Origin: Candidatus Rifleibacteriota bacterium
GTDB lineage: Bacteria > Muiribacteriota > Ozemobacteria > Ozemobacterales > Ozemobacteraceae
DNA: 64,000 nt
Reading direction: 5' to 3'
Assembly (NCBI GenBank): GCA_015232575.1
Contig: JADFZL010000004.1
Coordinates: 202,381-266,380 of the forward strand
How positions within the stretch are numbered: position 1 is the first letter of the stretch; each line of letters begins with the position of its first letter. Position numbers and translations under genes: made by a program. A model generated the notes under the pieces. That model was not told the origin of the DNA and did not search any database. It saw only the letters and a list, made by a program, of their open reading frames with translations. Shown piece by piece: positions 44,854 through 53,228 of the stretch.

Positions 44854-47595
44854 ATGTTTGATTGGCTGGTTAATGCTTTCAGATGCATTTTTCCCGACTT
44901 CAATACCCGCGAGATATCTCGTCTGACAGAAATTTTGCACCTCGTCAATGCCGAAGCTGAGCGCTTCGAAAAAATGACAGACGAGGAACTTGCGAAAAGC
45001 ACTCTGATTTTCAGAAAGAGGCTGTTTGAAGGAGAAACGCTCGAAGACATAAAAGTTGAGGCTTTTGCCGCAGTCAGGGAAGCATCAAAACGTGTTCTTC
45101 AGATGCGGCATTTTGATGTTCAGATTCTGGGCGGACTCGCACTGCATGAAGGCCGAATCATCGAAATGAAAACCGGCGAAGGAAAAACCCTTGTCGCAAC
45201 TCTTCCCGTTTATCTCAATGCTCTTGAGCTCAACCCTGAATGGGTCGAACTTGCAGAGGAACAGAAGATAACCGAATTTGTTCCGATTATGGGAAAAAAC
45301 GGAATCAGCGTTCCGGTTGGAAGAGGTGTAGTGCTGGTTACGGTTAATGATTATCTTGCCCGCCGCGACTCTGAATGGATGGGAAGAATCTATAAATTTC
45401 TCGGTCTCAGTGTTGGACTCAATGTTCACGGACTGGATGCCGAGGAAAAGCGCGATGCTTATGCTGCGGATATAACCTATGGTACAAACAATGAATTCGG
45501 ATTCGATTACCTCAGGGATAACATGGCGCTTTCGCTTGCTGAATGCGTCCAGCGCCCTGAATATTACTATGCTATTGTCGATGAAGTCGATTCAATTCTT
45601 ATAGATGAAGCCAGAACTCCGCTGATCATATCAGGACCAGCTGAGAAAGCTACACAGCTTTATTATATTTTCGCACGTGTTGTAAAAGAAATTCTCAAGC
45701 CGGATGTTGATTATATAATTGACGAAAAGCATCACGGTGTTTCCGTTACCGAAGAAGGTATCGAAAAGGTTGAAAAAGCACTTGGTGTCACAAATCTGTA
45801 TGACAACAAGAATATCGACATGGTACATCATCTTCAGAATGCTCTGAAGGCGAAACATTTCTTCCATCGCGACAAAGAATACTGCGTAAGAGATCGCGAA
45901 GATGGAAAAGGCAAGGAAGTTCTTATTGTTGATGAATTTACCGGACGTCTGATGTTCGGAAGAAGATATTCTGATGGTCTGCATCAGGCTATTGAAGCTA
46001 AAGAAGGCGTTACAATTCAGCAGGAGAATCAAACCCTTGCTTCAATCACTTTCCAGAACTATTTCAGATTGTACAAGAAACTTGCCGGTATGACCGGAAC
46101 AGCCGAGACCGAAGCAAAAGAATTCAAGGAAATCTATAATTGCGATGTAATCGTTGTTCCGCCGAATAAACCATGCGTAAGAATTGATCATTCAGATATT
46201 ATTTACAAAACTCTGAAGGAAAAATTCGAAGCAATCGTTGAAATGATCGAGGAAGTGCACAAAGAACGTAAACAACCGCTTCTTGTAGGTACCATTTCAA
46301 TCGAAAAGAGCGAAATTCTTGCTGAAATGCTCAGAAACAAAGGACTTACGCCGCAGGTTCTCAATGCAAAATACCACGAAAAAGAAGCTGAAATTGTTTC
46401 ACAGGCAGGCCGGGAAGGCTGGATCACAATTGCTACGAACATGGCAGGCCGCGGAACAGATATTCTTCTGGGTGGTAACCCTGAAATGCTTGCTGCATCT
46501 GAATGCGGAAAAAGAGAAGGTCCTGAGTATGATGAATCTCTCAAAAAGTTCAGGCATCTCTGCAAAGAGGAAAAAGATCGCGTGCTTGCCTCGGGCGGCT
46601 TGTTCATCATAGGAACCGAGCGCCACGAAGCCCGCAGAATTGATAATCAGCTTCGAGGAAGAGCAGGAAGACAGGGAGATCCTGGTGCTACGCAGTTTTT
46701 CCTCTCTCTTGAAGATGATCTGATGAGACTTTTCGGTTCAGCTAATATGGCTTCATGGCTTGAACGATTCGGCTGGGAAGAAGGAACGCCAATCATTCAT
46801 CCATGGATCAATAAATCTATTGAAAATGCTCAGAAGCGCGTAGAATCACACCATTTCGATATAAGAAAGCATGTCATTAAATATGATGATGTCATGAATC
46901 AGCAGAGAACTGTTGTTTATAAAGAGCGCAGAAAAGCTCTTGAACAGAACGATATTCACGATGATGTTCTTGGAATGGTTGATGAAACCCTTGACAGAAT
47001 TATTACCAGAAATATCAGTCCTGAAGCAGACTCAGAAACCTGGGATTACGAGGCACTCTGCGCTGATTTGAAAAAAATCTTTCCAATTGAAGTTGAACCA
47101 GCTCAACTTGAAAAATATTCAGAAGAAGAATTGCGCGAAGAACTTGGAAAACTTATTGATGTGAAGCTTGAAGAAAAGCGCCGTGAAGTCGGTGAGGAAA
47201 TTTTCCGCGAAATGGAAAAATTTCTGTTGCTTTCAAAGGTCGATGCCAAATGGAAAGATCACCTGCACAACATGGACAATCTTCAGGAAGGAATTCACCT
47301 TCGCTCATGGGGACAGCGCGATCCGCTAGTTGAATACAAACTTGAAGGCTTTGACATGTTCCAGGATATGATTCACACGATCAAGGAAGAAGTTTTATAT
47401 CTTCTCTTCAGAATGAATTATACAATCAGTAATGAACAGGAAGAAGCTGTTGAAAAGCAGCAGGAACTTCAGTACAATAGAGGCGATGAGGTTGAAGTTA
47501 AACGCCCGAAAAAAGCCGCTGAAAAATCTGGAAGAAATGATTTGTGCCCGTGCGGAAGTGGCAAGAAATTCAAAAAGTGCTGCGGAATGAAATAG
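44854..47595 (+). CDS. secA: Preprotein translocase subunit SecA
   Basis: SecA is the ATPase motor of the Sec export pathway. All family elements are visible in 913 residues: Walker A GEGKT (108-112 region, MKTGEGKTL), VTVNDYLARRDSEWMG, ITYGTNNEFGFDYLRDNM, the DEVDSILIDEARTPLIISG block, GMTGTAETEA, the IATNMAGRGTDI helicase motif and GRAGRQGDPG. The C-terminal zinc-binding tail is CPCGSGKKFKKCCG. Between LPVYLNAL and GRGVVLVTVNDYL there is an extra stretch of about 33 residues compared with E. coli SecA, a lineage-type insertion in nucleotide-binding domain 1. The intact zinc tail implies SecB- or ribosome-type targeting. Confidence 0.97.
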   Translation: MFDWLVNAFRCIFPDFNTREISRLTEILHLVNAEAERFEKMTDEELAKSTLIFRKRLFEGETLEDIKVEAFAAVREASKRVLQMRHFDVQILGGLALHEGRIIEMKTGEGKTLVATLPVYLNALELNPEWVELAEEQKITEFVPIMGKNGISVPVGRGVVLVTVNDYLARRDSEWMGRIYKFLGLSVGLNVHGLDAEEKRDAYAADITYGTNNEFGFDYLRDNMALSLAECVQRPEYYYAIVDEVDSILIDEARTPLIISGPAEKATQLYYIFARVVKEILKPDVDYIIDEKHHGVSVTEEGIEKVEKALGVTNLYDNKNIDMVHHLQNALKAKHFFHRDKEYCVRDREDGKGKEVLIVDEFTGRLMFGRRYSDGLHQAIEAKEGVTIQQENQTLASITFQNYFRLYKKLAGMTGTAETEAKEFKEIYNCDVIVVPPNKPCVRIDHSDIIYKTLKEKFEAIVEMIEEVHKERKQPLLVGTISIEKSEILAEMLRNKGLTPQVLNAKYHEKEAEIVSQAGREGWITIATNMAGRGTDILLGGNPEMLAASECGKREGPEYDESLKKFRHLCKEEKDRVLASGGLFIIGTERHEARRIDNQLRGRAGRQGDPGATQFFLSLEDDLMRLFGSANMASWLERFGWEEGTPIIHPWINKSIENAQKRVESHHFDIRKHVIKYDDVMNQQRTVVYKERRKALEQNDIHDDVLGMVDETLDRIITRNISPEADSETWDYEALCADLKKIFPIEVEPAQLEKYSEEELREELGKLIDVKLEEKRREVGEEIFREMEKFLLLSKVDAKWKDHLHNMDNLQEGIHLRSWGQRDPLVEYKLEGFDMFQDMIHTIKEEVLYLLFRMNYTISNEQEEAVEKQQELQYNRGDEVEVKRPKKAAEKSGRNDLCPCGSGKKFKKCCGMK

Positions 47596-47652
47596 TAACC
47601 GTGGGGTAAGGCATACGCGCAAGGGATAAGTTGTTATCTCGAACGAATGTGT

Positions 47653-47698
47653 GAGATCTCAAAAATGCCGGCTTTCTCCCTTCGGTCGAAACGACAAA
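47653..47698 (+). repeat. Dispersed GAGATCTC...TCGAAACGACA repeat
   Basis: Second member of the repeat type seen at 33279-33306, located in the spacer between secA and the next pilin gene. The remainder of the 47596-47784 spacer shows no gene or terminator. Confidence 0.5.
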
Positions 47699-47784
47699 AC
47701 CGGAATTTTGTAGCTGAAGCTAACGCTAACGCGCATGGTGGGCAAGGGTGAGGCTTAAATACGCAGGATGATAATAAGAATCTG

Positions 47785-48303
47785 ATGATGACAGAACAAA
47801 TGTCCAGGAAAAGTATGAAGAGCTTTATCAGGTGTTTCCGCAGATCAGGCAGAGGGTTGACGCTTCTGGAAGCCCTGGTGGCTCTCACGATTTTTTCTTC
47901 TATTCTTTTGCCGGTAAGCATGTTTCTTGTAGAATATCTGAAGGGAAGCAGCGAACTTGGTGAATCTCATCAGGTGATGAATCTTCTTGAGGAAAAAATG
48001 GAACTTGCTCTTACCAGGCCATTTGAAGCTTTCCCGGTTGGAACATTTACTGATAAACCGTTAATTCACGAAGGTCAGGAAGTGCTTGATCTTCGTCCGG
48101 CTCTGGTTGGGAGCGTGGAAGTAAACTTCTCACTGAAAGTCGAAATTGTTCCGCTTGAGTTTTCGGCGATTGCAGATGTGCAATCGGGAAAACTTGAAAG
48201 AACGATGGCAGATGAATCTATGAAAAAGTTTACACTCCAGGCTAAATGGGGAAAAAAGAAAGAACATTTTACAGATCTGATTGCATTCAGGGGGGATTTG
48301 TGA
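47785..48303 (+). CDS. Prepilin-like protein (PilV type)
   Basis: The 172 residues include a prepilin signal, GRG|LTLLEALVALTIFSSILLPVSMF, with Gly at -1 and Glu at +5, then a PilV/GspI-like domain (HQVMNLLEEKMELAL). Several ATGs precede the signal. The ATG at 47815, with AGGAAA six bases upstream, would give a leader of 14 residues and may be the real start. The stop is overlapped by the GTG start of the next pilin-like gene (GTGA), so the two are translationally coupled. Confidence 0.82.
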   Translation: MMTEQMSRKSMKSFIRCFRRSGRGLTLLEALVALTIFSSILLPVSMFLVEYLKGSSELGESHQVMNLLEEKMELALTRPFEAFPVGTFTDKPLIHEGQEVLDLRPALVGSVEVNFSLKVEIVPLEFSAIADVQSGKLERTMADESMKKFTLQAKWGKKKEHFTDLIAFRGDL

Positions 48304-48755
48304 AATTATCAAGACGTGGTATAGCTCTGCCGCTTGTATTTGGAGCTCTTCTCTGCCTTTCGGCCTGGGTTGCATCTCTTTCCTTTACTATGACAAATTC
48401 AAGGCACAGATTTACAAAGGCAGTGAAGTTCAGACGTGCATATTTTCTTGCAAGATCTGCTTTGCAGCATTTCTTTTTGAAAATAAAAACGATGCAACGG
48501 TCATCGCCTGCGTCTGTAGCAGCGTTATATCACGCAAAACCTGAAGATTGGAAACTTCTGTCGAATGCTTTTCTTGAAGATATATCATTACCGGCAGACT
48601 TTGCTGGAGATACTAATGTGTCATATCGTATTGCCAGCTTTACAATAGATACCCAGGATGAAATCAGAGGCGAAATGTGTATTCAGATTGTCGCTGAAGG
48701 TACAGTAGACGGTGTGGGTGAAACGATAAAGCGTACATATAAAGTAACTCGCTGA
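48300..48755 (+). CDS. PilX-like pilin-associated membrane protein
   Basis: The 151-residue product starts KLSRRGIALPLVFGALLCLSAWVASLSF, a short basic leader with RG|IALPLV cleavage-like sequence and a single helix. Then comes an Arg/Lys-rich heptad region (FRRAYFLARSALQHF) typical of PilX-like minor pilins. The GTG start is supported by a GGGGGG tract six bases upstream and by the 4-base overlap with the preceding gene; longer in-frame extensions would overlap that gene by 58 bases. No catalytic domain is seen. Confidence 0.75.
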   Translation: MKLSRRGIALPLVFGALLCLSAWVASLSFTMTNSRHRFTKAVKFRRAYFLARSALQHFFLKIKTMQRSSPASVAALYHAKPEDWKLLSNAFLEDISLPADFAGDTNVSYRIASFTIDTQDEIRGEMCIQIVAEGTVDGVGETIKRTYKVTR

Positions 48756-48767
48756 AAAGGATAATTT

Positions 48768-48965
48768 TTGTCCGCAGATTAATATGAGAAAAGATTTAAG
48801 AAAAGAAAAGATAAAAGACTTTTGTCCGCAGATTTCGCAGATTACGCAGATTTCAAGATTGAAAGATTGAAAAGATTATAAGAGATTGTAGCAATGTTGA
48901 TGAGCAGATATAAAAAGCCGATTTTCTCTCTGCTTTTCTCTGTGCCTCTGCGTCTCTGCGTGAGA
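48768..48965 (+). repeat. Repeat-rich intergenic region (CCGCAGATT and CTCTGCGT types)
   Basis: This 305-bp gap (48756-49060) has no gene. It holds TTGTCCGCAGATT twice (48768 and 48821), extended by TCGCAGATTACGCAGATT. AAGATTGAAAGATTG units follow, and then a CTCTGTGCCTCTGCG / TCTCTGCGTGAG block (48936-48965) that matches the repeat at 2494-2530. Confidence 0.65.
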
Positions 48966-49060
48966 TATATCTTTTCTTAAGCATCATTGCTGCAGTATCG
49001 ATTTAAGTGATTTAAGAGATTGTGTGGTGGTATTTTTTTTATAAATTCAGGAGGTGAAAA

Positions 49061-50198
49061 ATGGATTTTGATATAGTTGAAAAAATCCGGGAAATGAAAA
49101 CCCAAATCTCCGGTCTCGGAGACTATCTTTGACCTGCCCAGGCGCACTCGCGAAATAGAGACGCTTGAGAGGAAAACCCTTGAACCGAACTTCTGGAACG
49201 ATCGGAAGTCCGCTCAGACAACGGCCCAGCGAATTGCTGACCTTAGAAGATCAATTGAAAATTATCAGTCTATTCAGAAAGAATCACAGGAAAGAGTAGA
49301 ATTTCTGGAACTGGCAGAAGCTGAAGGCGATGATGTACTGTTTAAACAACTTGTACAGCAACTCGCCGAATTCCAGAAGAAGGTCGATGAAATCGAGCTT
49401 TCAACTTTCCTGTCTGAAGAATATGATGCATCTGATACTTACATTTCAATCAAACCAGGCGCCGGTGGTACAGAATCTTGTGACTGGTCGTCAATGCTTT
49501 ATCGAATGTACCTTCGCTGGATTGAAAAATCTGGTTTTAAATATGAACTTATCGACCTTCAGGAAGAAGAGCAGGGCATCAAAGCTGCAACCCTACTTGT
49601 TAAAGGGAAATATGCCTACGGCTATTTGAAAGCTGAAAAAGGCGTACACAGACTTGTACGAATTTCTCCCTTTGATTCAAATTCCCGACGGCACACAAGC
49701 TTTTCAGCAGTTGATGTTACTCCGGTATTGCCTGATGATATTGATATTCAGATTCGCGAAGATGATATTAAACTTGATTTCTTCAGATCATCCGGAGCCG
49801 GCGGACAGCATGTTAATAAAACAAGTTCTGCTGTCAGAATAACACATCTTCCAACCGGATTTGTTGTCGCCTGTCAGGTTGAAAGAAGCCAGCATCAGAA
49901 TCGTGAAGTCGCTCTTAAAATGCTTAAGGCAAAATTGTACAAGCTTCAGAAAGAGCAGATGGATAAAGAGCTTAAAGACATTCAGGGAGTTATGAAAGCG
50001 ATTAACTTCGGAAGTCAAATCAGGTCTTATGTCTTTTGCCCATATACTCTTGTTAAAGATCTCAGAACCGGCGAACAGACCAGTGATGTTCATCGTGTCA
50101 TGGATGGCGATATTGACAGATTTGTTTTTGCATATCTGAAGTGGCATGCTGCCGGCGAAAAACCCAGAAATGTTGCTGACAGCGAAGAAAGCGAATGA
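49061..50198 (+). CDS. prfB: Peptide chain release factor 2 with programmed +1 frameshift
   Basis: RF2 terminates translation at UGA and UAA. The gene needs a +1 frameshift. Codons 1-23 from the ATG at 49061 (AGGAGG 5' of it) end at CTT TGA (49127-49132). Skipping the T at 49130 continues as GAC in the +1 frame, joining 49061-49129 to 49131-50198 for 378 residues. A GGAG sits a few bases before the slip site, as expected for the internal Shine-Dalgarno. The +1 frame carries the RF2 anticodon-like tripeptide SPF (RISPFDSNSRRHTSF) and the catalytic GGQ in SSGAGGQHVNKTSSAVRITH. The UGA shift site gives autoregulation by RF2 levels. Its stop overlaps the next ATG (ATGA). Confidence 0.96.
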
Positions 50199-52051
50199 TT
50201 AAAAAAACGTATCTTCTCAACAAATGGTGGAATGAAAAAGTAGAAGCGGCTTCCAGCCGCTTAAATAATGCGCGGCAAGTTGTCGCGTTTAGTGATTACC
50301 CTGTGTTAATGAGAAGATATGCGAAAAAGATTGGTGCTCGCGGAAGCGCGTTATTTGTATTGGTTTCGGTTGTTGGTATTTTATACCTCTTCGGAACAGT
50401 TTTTATCAAGTACATGTCCGCCGAACGCCATCAGACCGCACGCCATGGCGATTCTATTGTTGCCTGGTATATTGCCGAGGGTGCAATAGAAAAAGCCATG
50501 GTTAAAATGCGCGATATCTTTACTGAAACCCTTCTCAGCAAAGATCGTGAAATCAATGATCGCATTCTATCTCTGCTGGATGTTGACAGAGCAGAAAACT
50601 TCAAATTTAATATCGAAATCACTGATGGCGAGATAATAAAAGGTGGTAAAGCCAATGTTGTTGTTGAGGTAATGAACCTCAGAGTTACGCCGTTTAAAAC
50701 TTATATCGACGAATACGAAGAAGTTCCGGAACAACTCAAAATATACCGCAAAGAATCACGCGATACCTATTCAGACAAAGCATTAGGCGGCTGGGAAGGT
50801 TTGCTGCGTTTCCATTCGACTGCAACTTACAAAAATGTCACAAGGAGAATTGAACTTGTACGAGACCTGAAAGTCAGTGATCTCACTCCGCCTGCCGAAA
50901 ATTACACCCTTTTTGTGAGCGGTAAAAAAGATGAATATCTCAAGGAAGGCGAATTCAGAACACGCAACTGGAGCGTATTCCGTGAGATGAAGGAAATGAT
51001 CGACAAGATCATCAAAGCAATTAACGATGCAGTACTTGCAACCTTCGGAAACAGCGCCGACAAGCTCTTTTGGGAGCCTAAATCTGCCAGTGCAATTTCT
51101 CTCGACGGAGACATGAAGGTACGAGTTCTGAAAGTCATCAGAAAAATGGTCATGCAGGTTTCTGACGTTAAAATTAAAGATTATGTTGATACAACAATTC
51201 AGAATCTTCACCCTTATTTATGGGGAAAAATAAGAACCAACGGGCGTTTACATGTTCATCTACCGTTCTTTGCAGCAGATGATATTATTAACTACTTTGA
51301 AGACAATTCAATTTTTTCTCACCAGAGACCTGAAATTGGTTATCTTTTCTGCAATAATCAGATTCACGACCCGTATCTCAGTAAATACACCTATTATGAG
51401 GGCGAAGTAATCAAATATTATCAGAAATTAAAACCGTATGTACTGGGAATAACTGAAACTCCATATCCAAGTTCCGATCCGTATACTATCAATACTAAGT
51501 TTGATTTTGTTTCCCGCTATCCACAGAAACTTCAGCCGCTTCAGCTTGACCGTATCGCGAAAAACGCTAAAGAATTTGGCCATGAAAATTACGAAGGCGA
51601 TTACACTATCAAAGGAACTTATTCAAAACCTGCAAGTTGCTGGGGAATAATCTATTCTGAAGGAAATGTTTACATCGGTGGCCGCATAAGAGGCCAGGCA
51701 ATGATCGTTTCAGAGGGGAATATTTTTATCACCGATGATGTAATACACGACAGTGCAGACTCATTTCTTTCGCTGGTGGCTCTGAAGGGCTGCGTCAAAT
51801 TTGGACCGGGTGTCTCAAGCGCTAAAGTGGAAGCTGCTATTTATGCCAAAGAAAGCATCAAAGGCGGCGAGCAGATTTCCATTCTCGGAAACCTTGCAGT
51901 CGAAAACCTCAATCGCCAGGAAGGCGAAGACGGCGAACTTATAATGCCGAAGCGCGTATTCATTAACTACGATTCCAATCTCAAGAGCCAAACAGGTAAC
52001 AACGTCTGTTTCAACGTCTCAGACCAAATAGTAACTTTCAGAGATTTCTAA
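50195..52051 (+). CDS. PilX-like membrane protein with bactofilin-like C-terminal region
   Basis: This 618-residue protein has a cytoplasmic leader of about 49 residues, part of it encoded by palindromic repeats. A single helix follows (ARGSALFVLVSVVGILYLFGTVF), then the heptad pattern AWYIAEGAIEKAMVKM typical of PilX N-terminal proteins. The middle region is unrecognised. Residues about 480-590 (GNVYIGGRIRGQAMIVSEGNIFI, GVSSAKVEAAIYAKESIKGG) show the short repeating beta-strand pattern of bactofilin or polymer-forming folds. Such PilX proteins with a beta-helical C-terminus occur in many diderms. It is translationally coupled to prfB, which is an odd partner. Confidence 0.8.
   Translation: MIKKTYLLNKWWNEKVEAASSRLNNARQVVAFSDYPVLMRRYAKKIGARGSALFVLVSVVGILYLFGTVFIKYMSAERHQTARHGDSIVAWYIAEGAIEKAMVKMRDIFTETLLSKDREINDRILSLLDVDRAENFKFNIEITDGEIIKGGKANVVVEVMNLRVTPFKTYIDEYEEVPEQLKIYRKESRDTYSDKALGGWEGLLRFHSTATYKNVTRRIELVRDLKVSDLTPPAENYTLFVSGKKDEYLKEGEFRTRNWSVFREMKEMIDKIIKAINDAVLATFGNSADKLFWEPKSASAISLDGDMKVRVLKVIRKMVMQVSDVKIKDYVDTTIQNLHPYLWGKIRTNGRLHVHLPFFAADDIINYFEDNSIFSHQRPEIGYLFCNNQIHDPYLSKYTYYEGEVIKYYQKLKPYVLGITETPYPSSDPYTINTKFDFVSRYPQKLQPLQLDRIAKNAKEFGHENYEGDYTIKGTYSKPASCWGIIYSEGNVYIGGRIRGQAMIVSEGNIFITDDVIHDSADSFLSLVALKGCVKFGPGVSSAKVEAAIYAKESIKGGEQISILGNLAVENLNRQEGEDGELIMPKRVFINYDSNLKSQTGNNVCFNVSDQIVTFRDF
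50240..50287 (+). repeat. Two palindromic repeats inside the PilX-like coding region
   Basis: AAGCGGCT (50244-50251) and AGCCGCTT (50255-50262) are perfect arms around TCC, preceded by GTAG. A second hairpin, CGCGGCAA with TTGTCGCG, lies at 50271-50287. Both are translated within the protein's cytoplasmic leader (EAASSRLNNARQVVAF). Confidence 0.75.
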
Positions 52052-52101
52052 AAAAAGGAAATTCTAATTCAGCACTCTTAAGCTGTTTGCTGAGGCCACA
52101 T

Positions 52102-52130
52102 TTGACATTTGAAAATGCAGCTGTTAAGAT
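52102..52130 (+). promoter_or_regulatory. Sigma70-type promoter of the secreted 202-residue protein
   Basis: TTGACA (52102-52107) and TAAGAT (52125-52130) are separated by 17 bases. Transcription would start near 52137, 43 bases before the ATG. Confidence 0.6.
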
Positions 52131-52179
52131 TAAAGTGCTTAGATCAGATTAGCTCAGTGGTATTGAAAGGAAATAATCT

Positions 52180-52788
52180 ATGAAACGATTTAGCAAAGTT
52201 GCAATATGTGTATTGCTTGCTGGTATTATTATCTTCTTTTCTAAAGCAAGCTTTGCAGTAAGTCTTACAACTCCGACAAAGTTGCTGATAACAGGACTGG
52301 ATGACGCAACACTTCAGAATTTCAGTGATGCAATGAAAATATTGGCTGTTGAGCCTGATGTTTTATCAGAATGGGATAAATTTAATGAAGGTTATTGGTT
52401 TTCACAAAAGAATGAAAAATTCCATTCATGGATGCTGAGAGAACAGAATAAATTCGCTAGTGCGACAGAATTGATCAACAAGATCGGTGTATATATTGAG
52501 AACCACTTTAAGAGCTCTCCTGAAATTGAAATTGGCAAGGAATTACGACAATCATCAGCAAGACTTGTTGCGTTATGGAAAGAAAACACTTCTTGTTTGG
52601 ATAGGATAAATCGAATTCCTAAAGGTATGTTCGGTTCTACTGCAAAAGCCAAGTTAGCTTTTCAATATAGAGATACAGGACTTCGTTCCAAATTGAAATC
52701 TGAAATTGCCAAACTTGCCGAATTTTTCAAAATTTTGAAGGTAATGAAAGAATTTGTTGATTGTCATGAAATAAATTCCTCGAAATAG
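52180..52788 (+). CDS. Secreted protein of unknown function
   Basis: The 202 residues have a clear signal peptide (KRFSKVAICVLLAGIIIFFSKASFA, cleavage after about residue 27). The mature, mostly alpha-helical, Lys/Glu-rich domain contains two Cys (near 134 and 196). I recognise no family. The ribosome-binding site AAAGGAAA lies 8 bases before the ATG. It has its own promoter and a modest terminator-like hairpin after the stop, so it is monocistronic. No ECF-type motif is present, so it is probably outside the regulon described for 55.9-62.6 kb. Confidence 0.75.
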   Translation: MKRFSKVAICVLLAGIIIFFSKASFAVSLTTPTKLLITGLDDATLQNFSDAMKILAVEPDVLSEWDKFNEGYWFSQKNEKFHSWMLREQNKFASATELINKIGVYIENHFKSSPEIEIGKELRQSSARLVALWKENTSCLDRINRIPKGMFGSTAKAKLAFQYRDTGLRSKLKSEIAKLAEFFKILKVMKEFVDCHEINSSK

Positions 52789-52831
52789 CAAATCTTGAAA
52801 GGTTTTGTTATTGATTGTTGTATAAAATGAT

Positions 52832-52858
52832 GCCGGCCAAAAAACCGGTTTTATTTTT
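52832..52858 (+). terminator. Weak terminator-like hairpin
   Basis: GCCGG pairs with CCGGT around CCAAAAAA and is followed by TTTATTTTT. The stem is only 5 base pairs. The following 52860-53190 stretch shows no gene. Confidence 0.45.
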
Positions 52859-53194
52859 GTCTGGAATATGTTATTGAGTTTTAGGATTATTAAACACAAT
52901 ACAGACTCAAGTTTTTCCTTCAAATTAATCCTTTCAGAAGATACGGCCTTCGAAGATTAGTCAATGTATTTGTAAGAAAATTTCTGTTGTCTAATTTGCC
53001 GAAATTTTAAATAAATTCAAGCGTGTTATTCAATTTGAGATTATCGGGCGTGCTTCTTCAGTTTGTACACAATTGAATTCAGTATCTGTTCAAAGGGAGG
53101 CGGCGTAAGCGAAAATTGACTTTTCCGCATTGATTTTGCCTTGATAAGACCAATGATTTGTGAATATGTATTTTTTGAAAGAATATTTTGAGTT

Positions 53195-53222
53195 TTGCTA
53201 TCAGAAAAAATTGTTGTATAAT
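53195..53222 (+). promoter_or_regulatory. Candidate promoter giving a leaderless HEAT-repeat transcript
   Basis: TTGCTA (53195-53200) and TATAAT (53217-53222) are separated by 16 bases. A normal start site 6-7 bases downstream coincides with the ATG at 53229, which has no Shine-Dalgarno. Confidence 0.5.
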
Positions 53223-53228
53223 GTGGAA

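Noticed and set aside
52150..52165. TTAGCTCAGTGGTA resembling a tRNA D arm
   Set aside because: No acceptor, anticodon or T arm can be formed around it.
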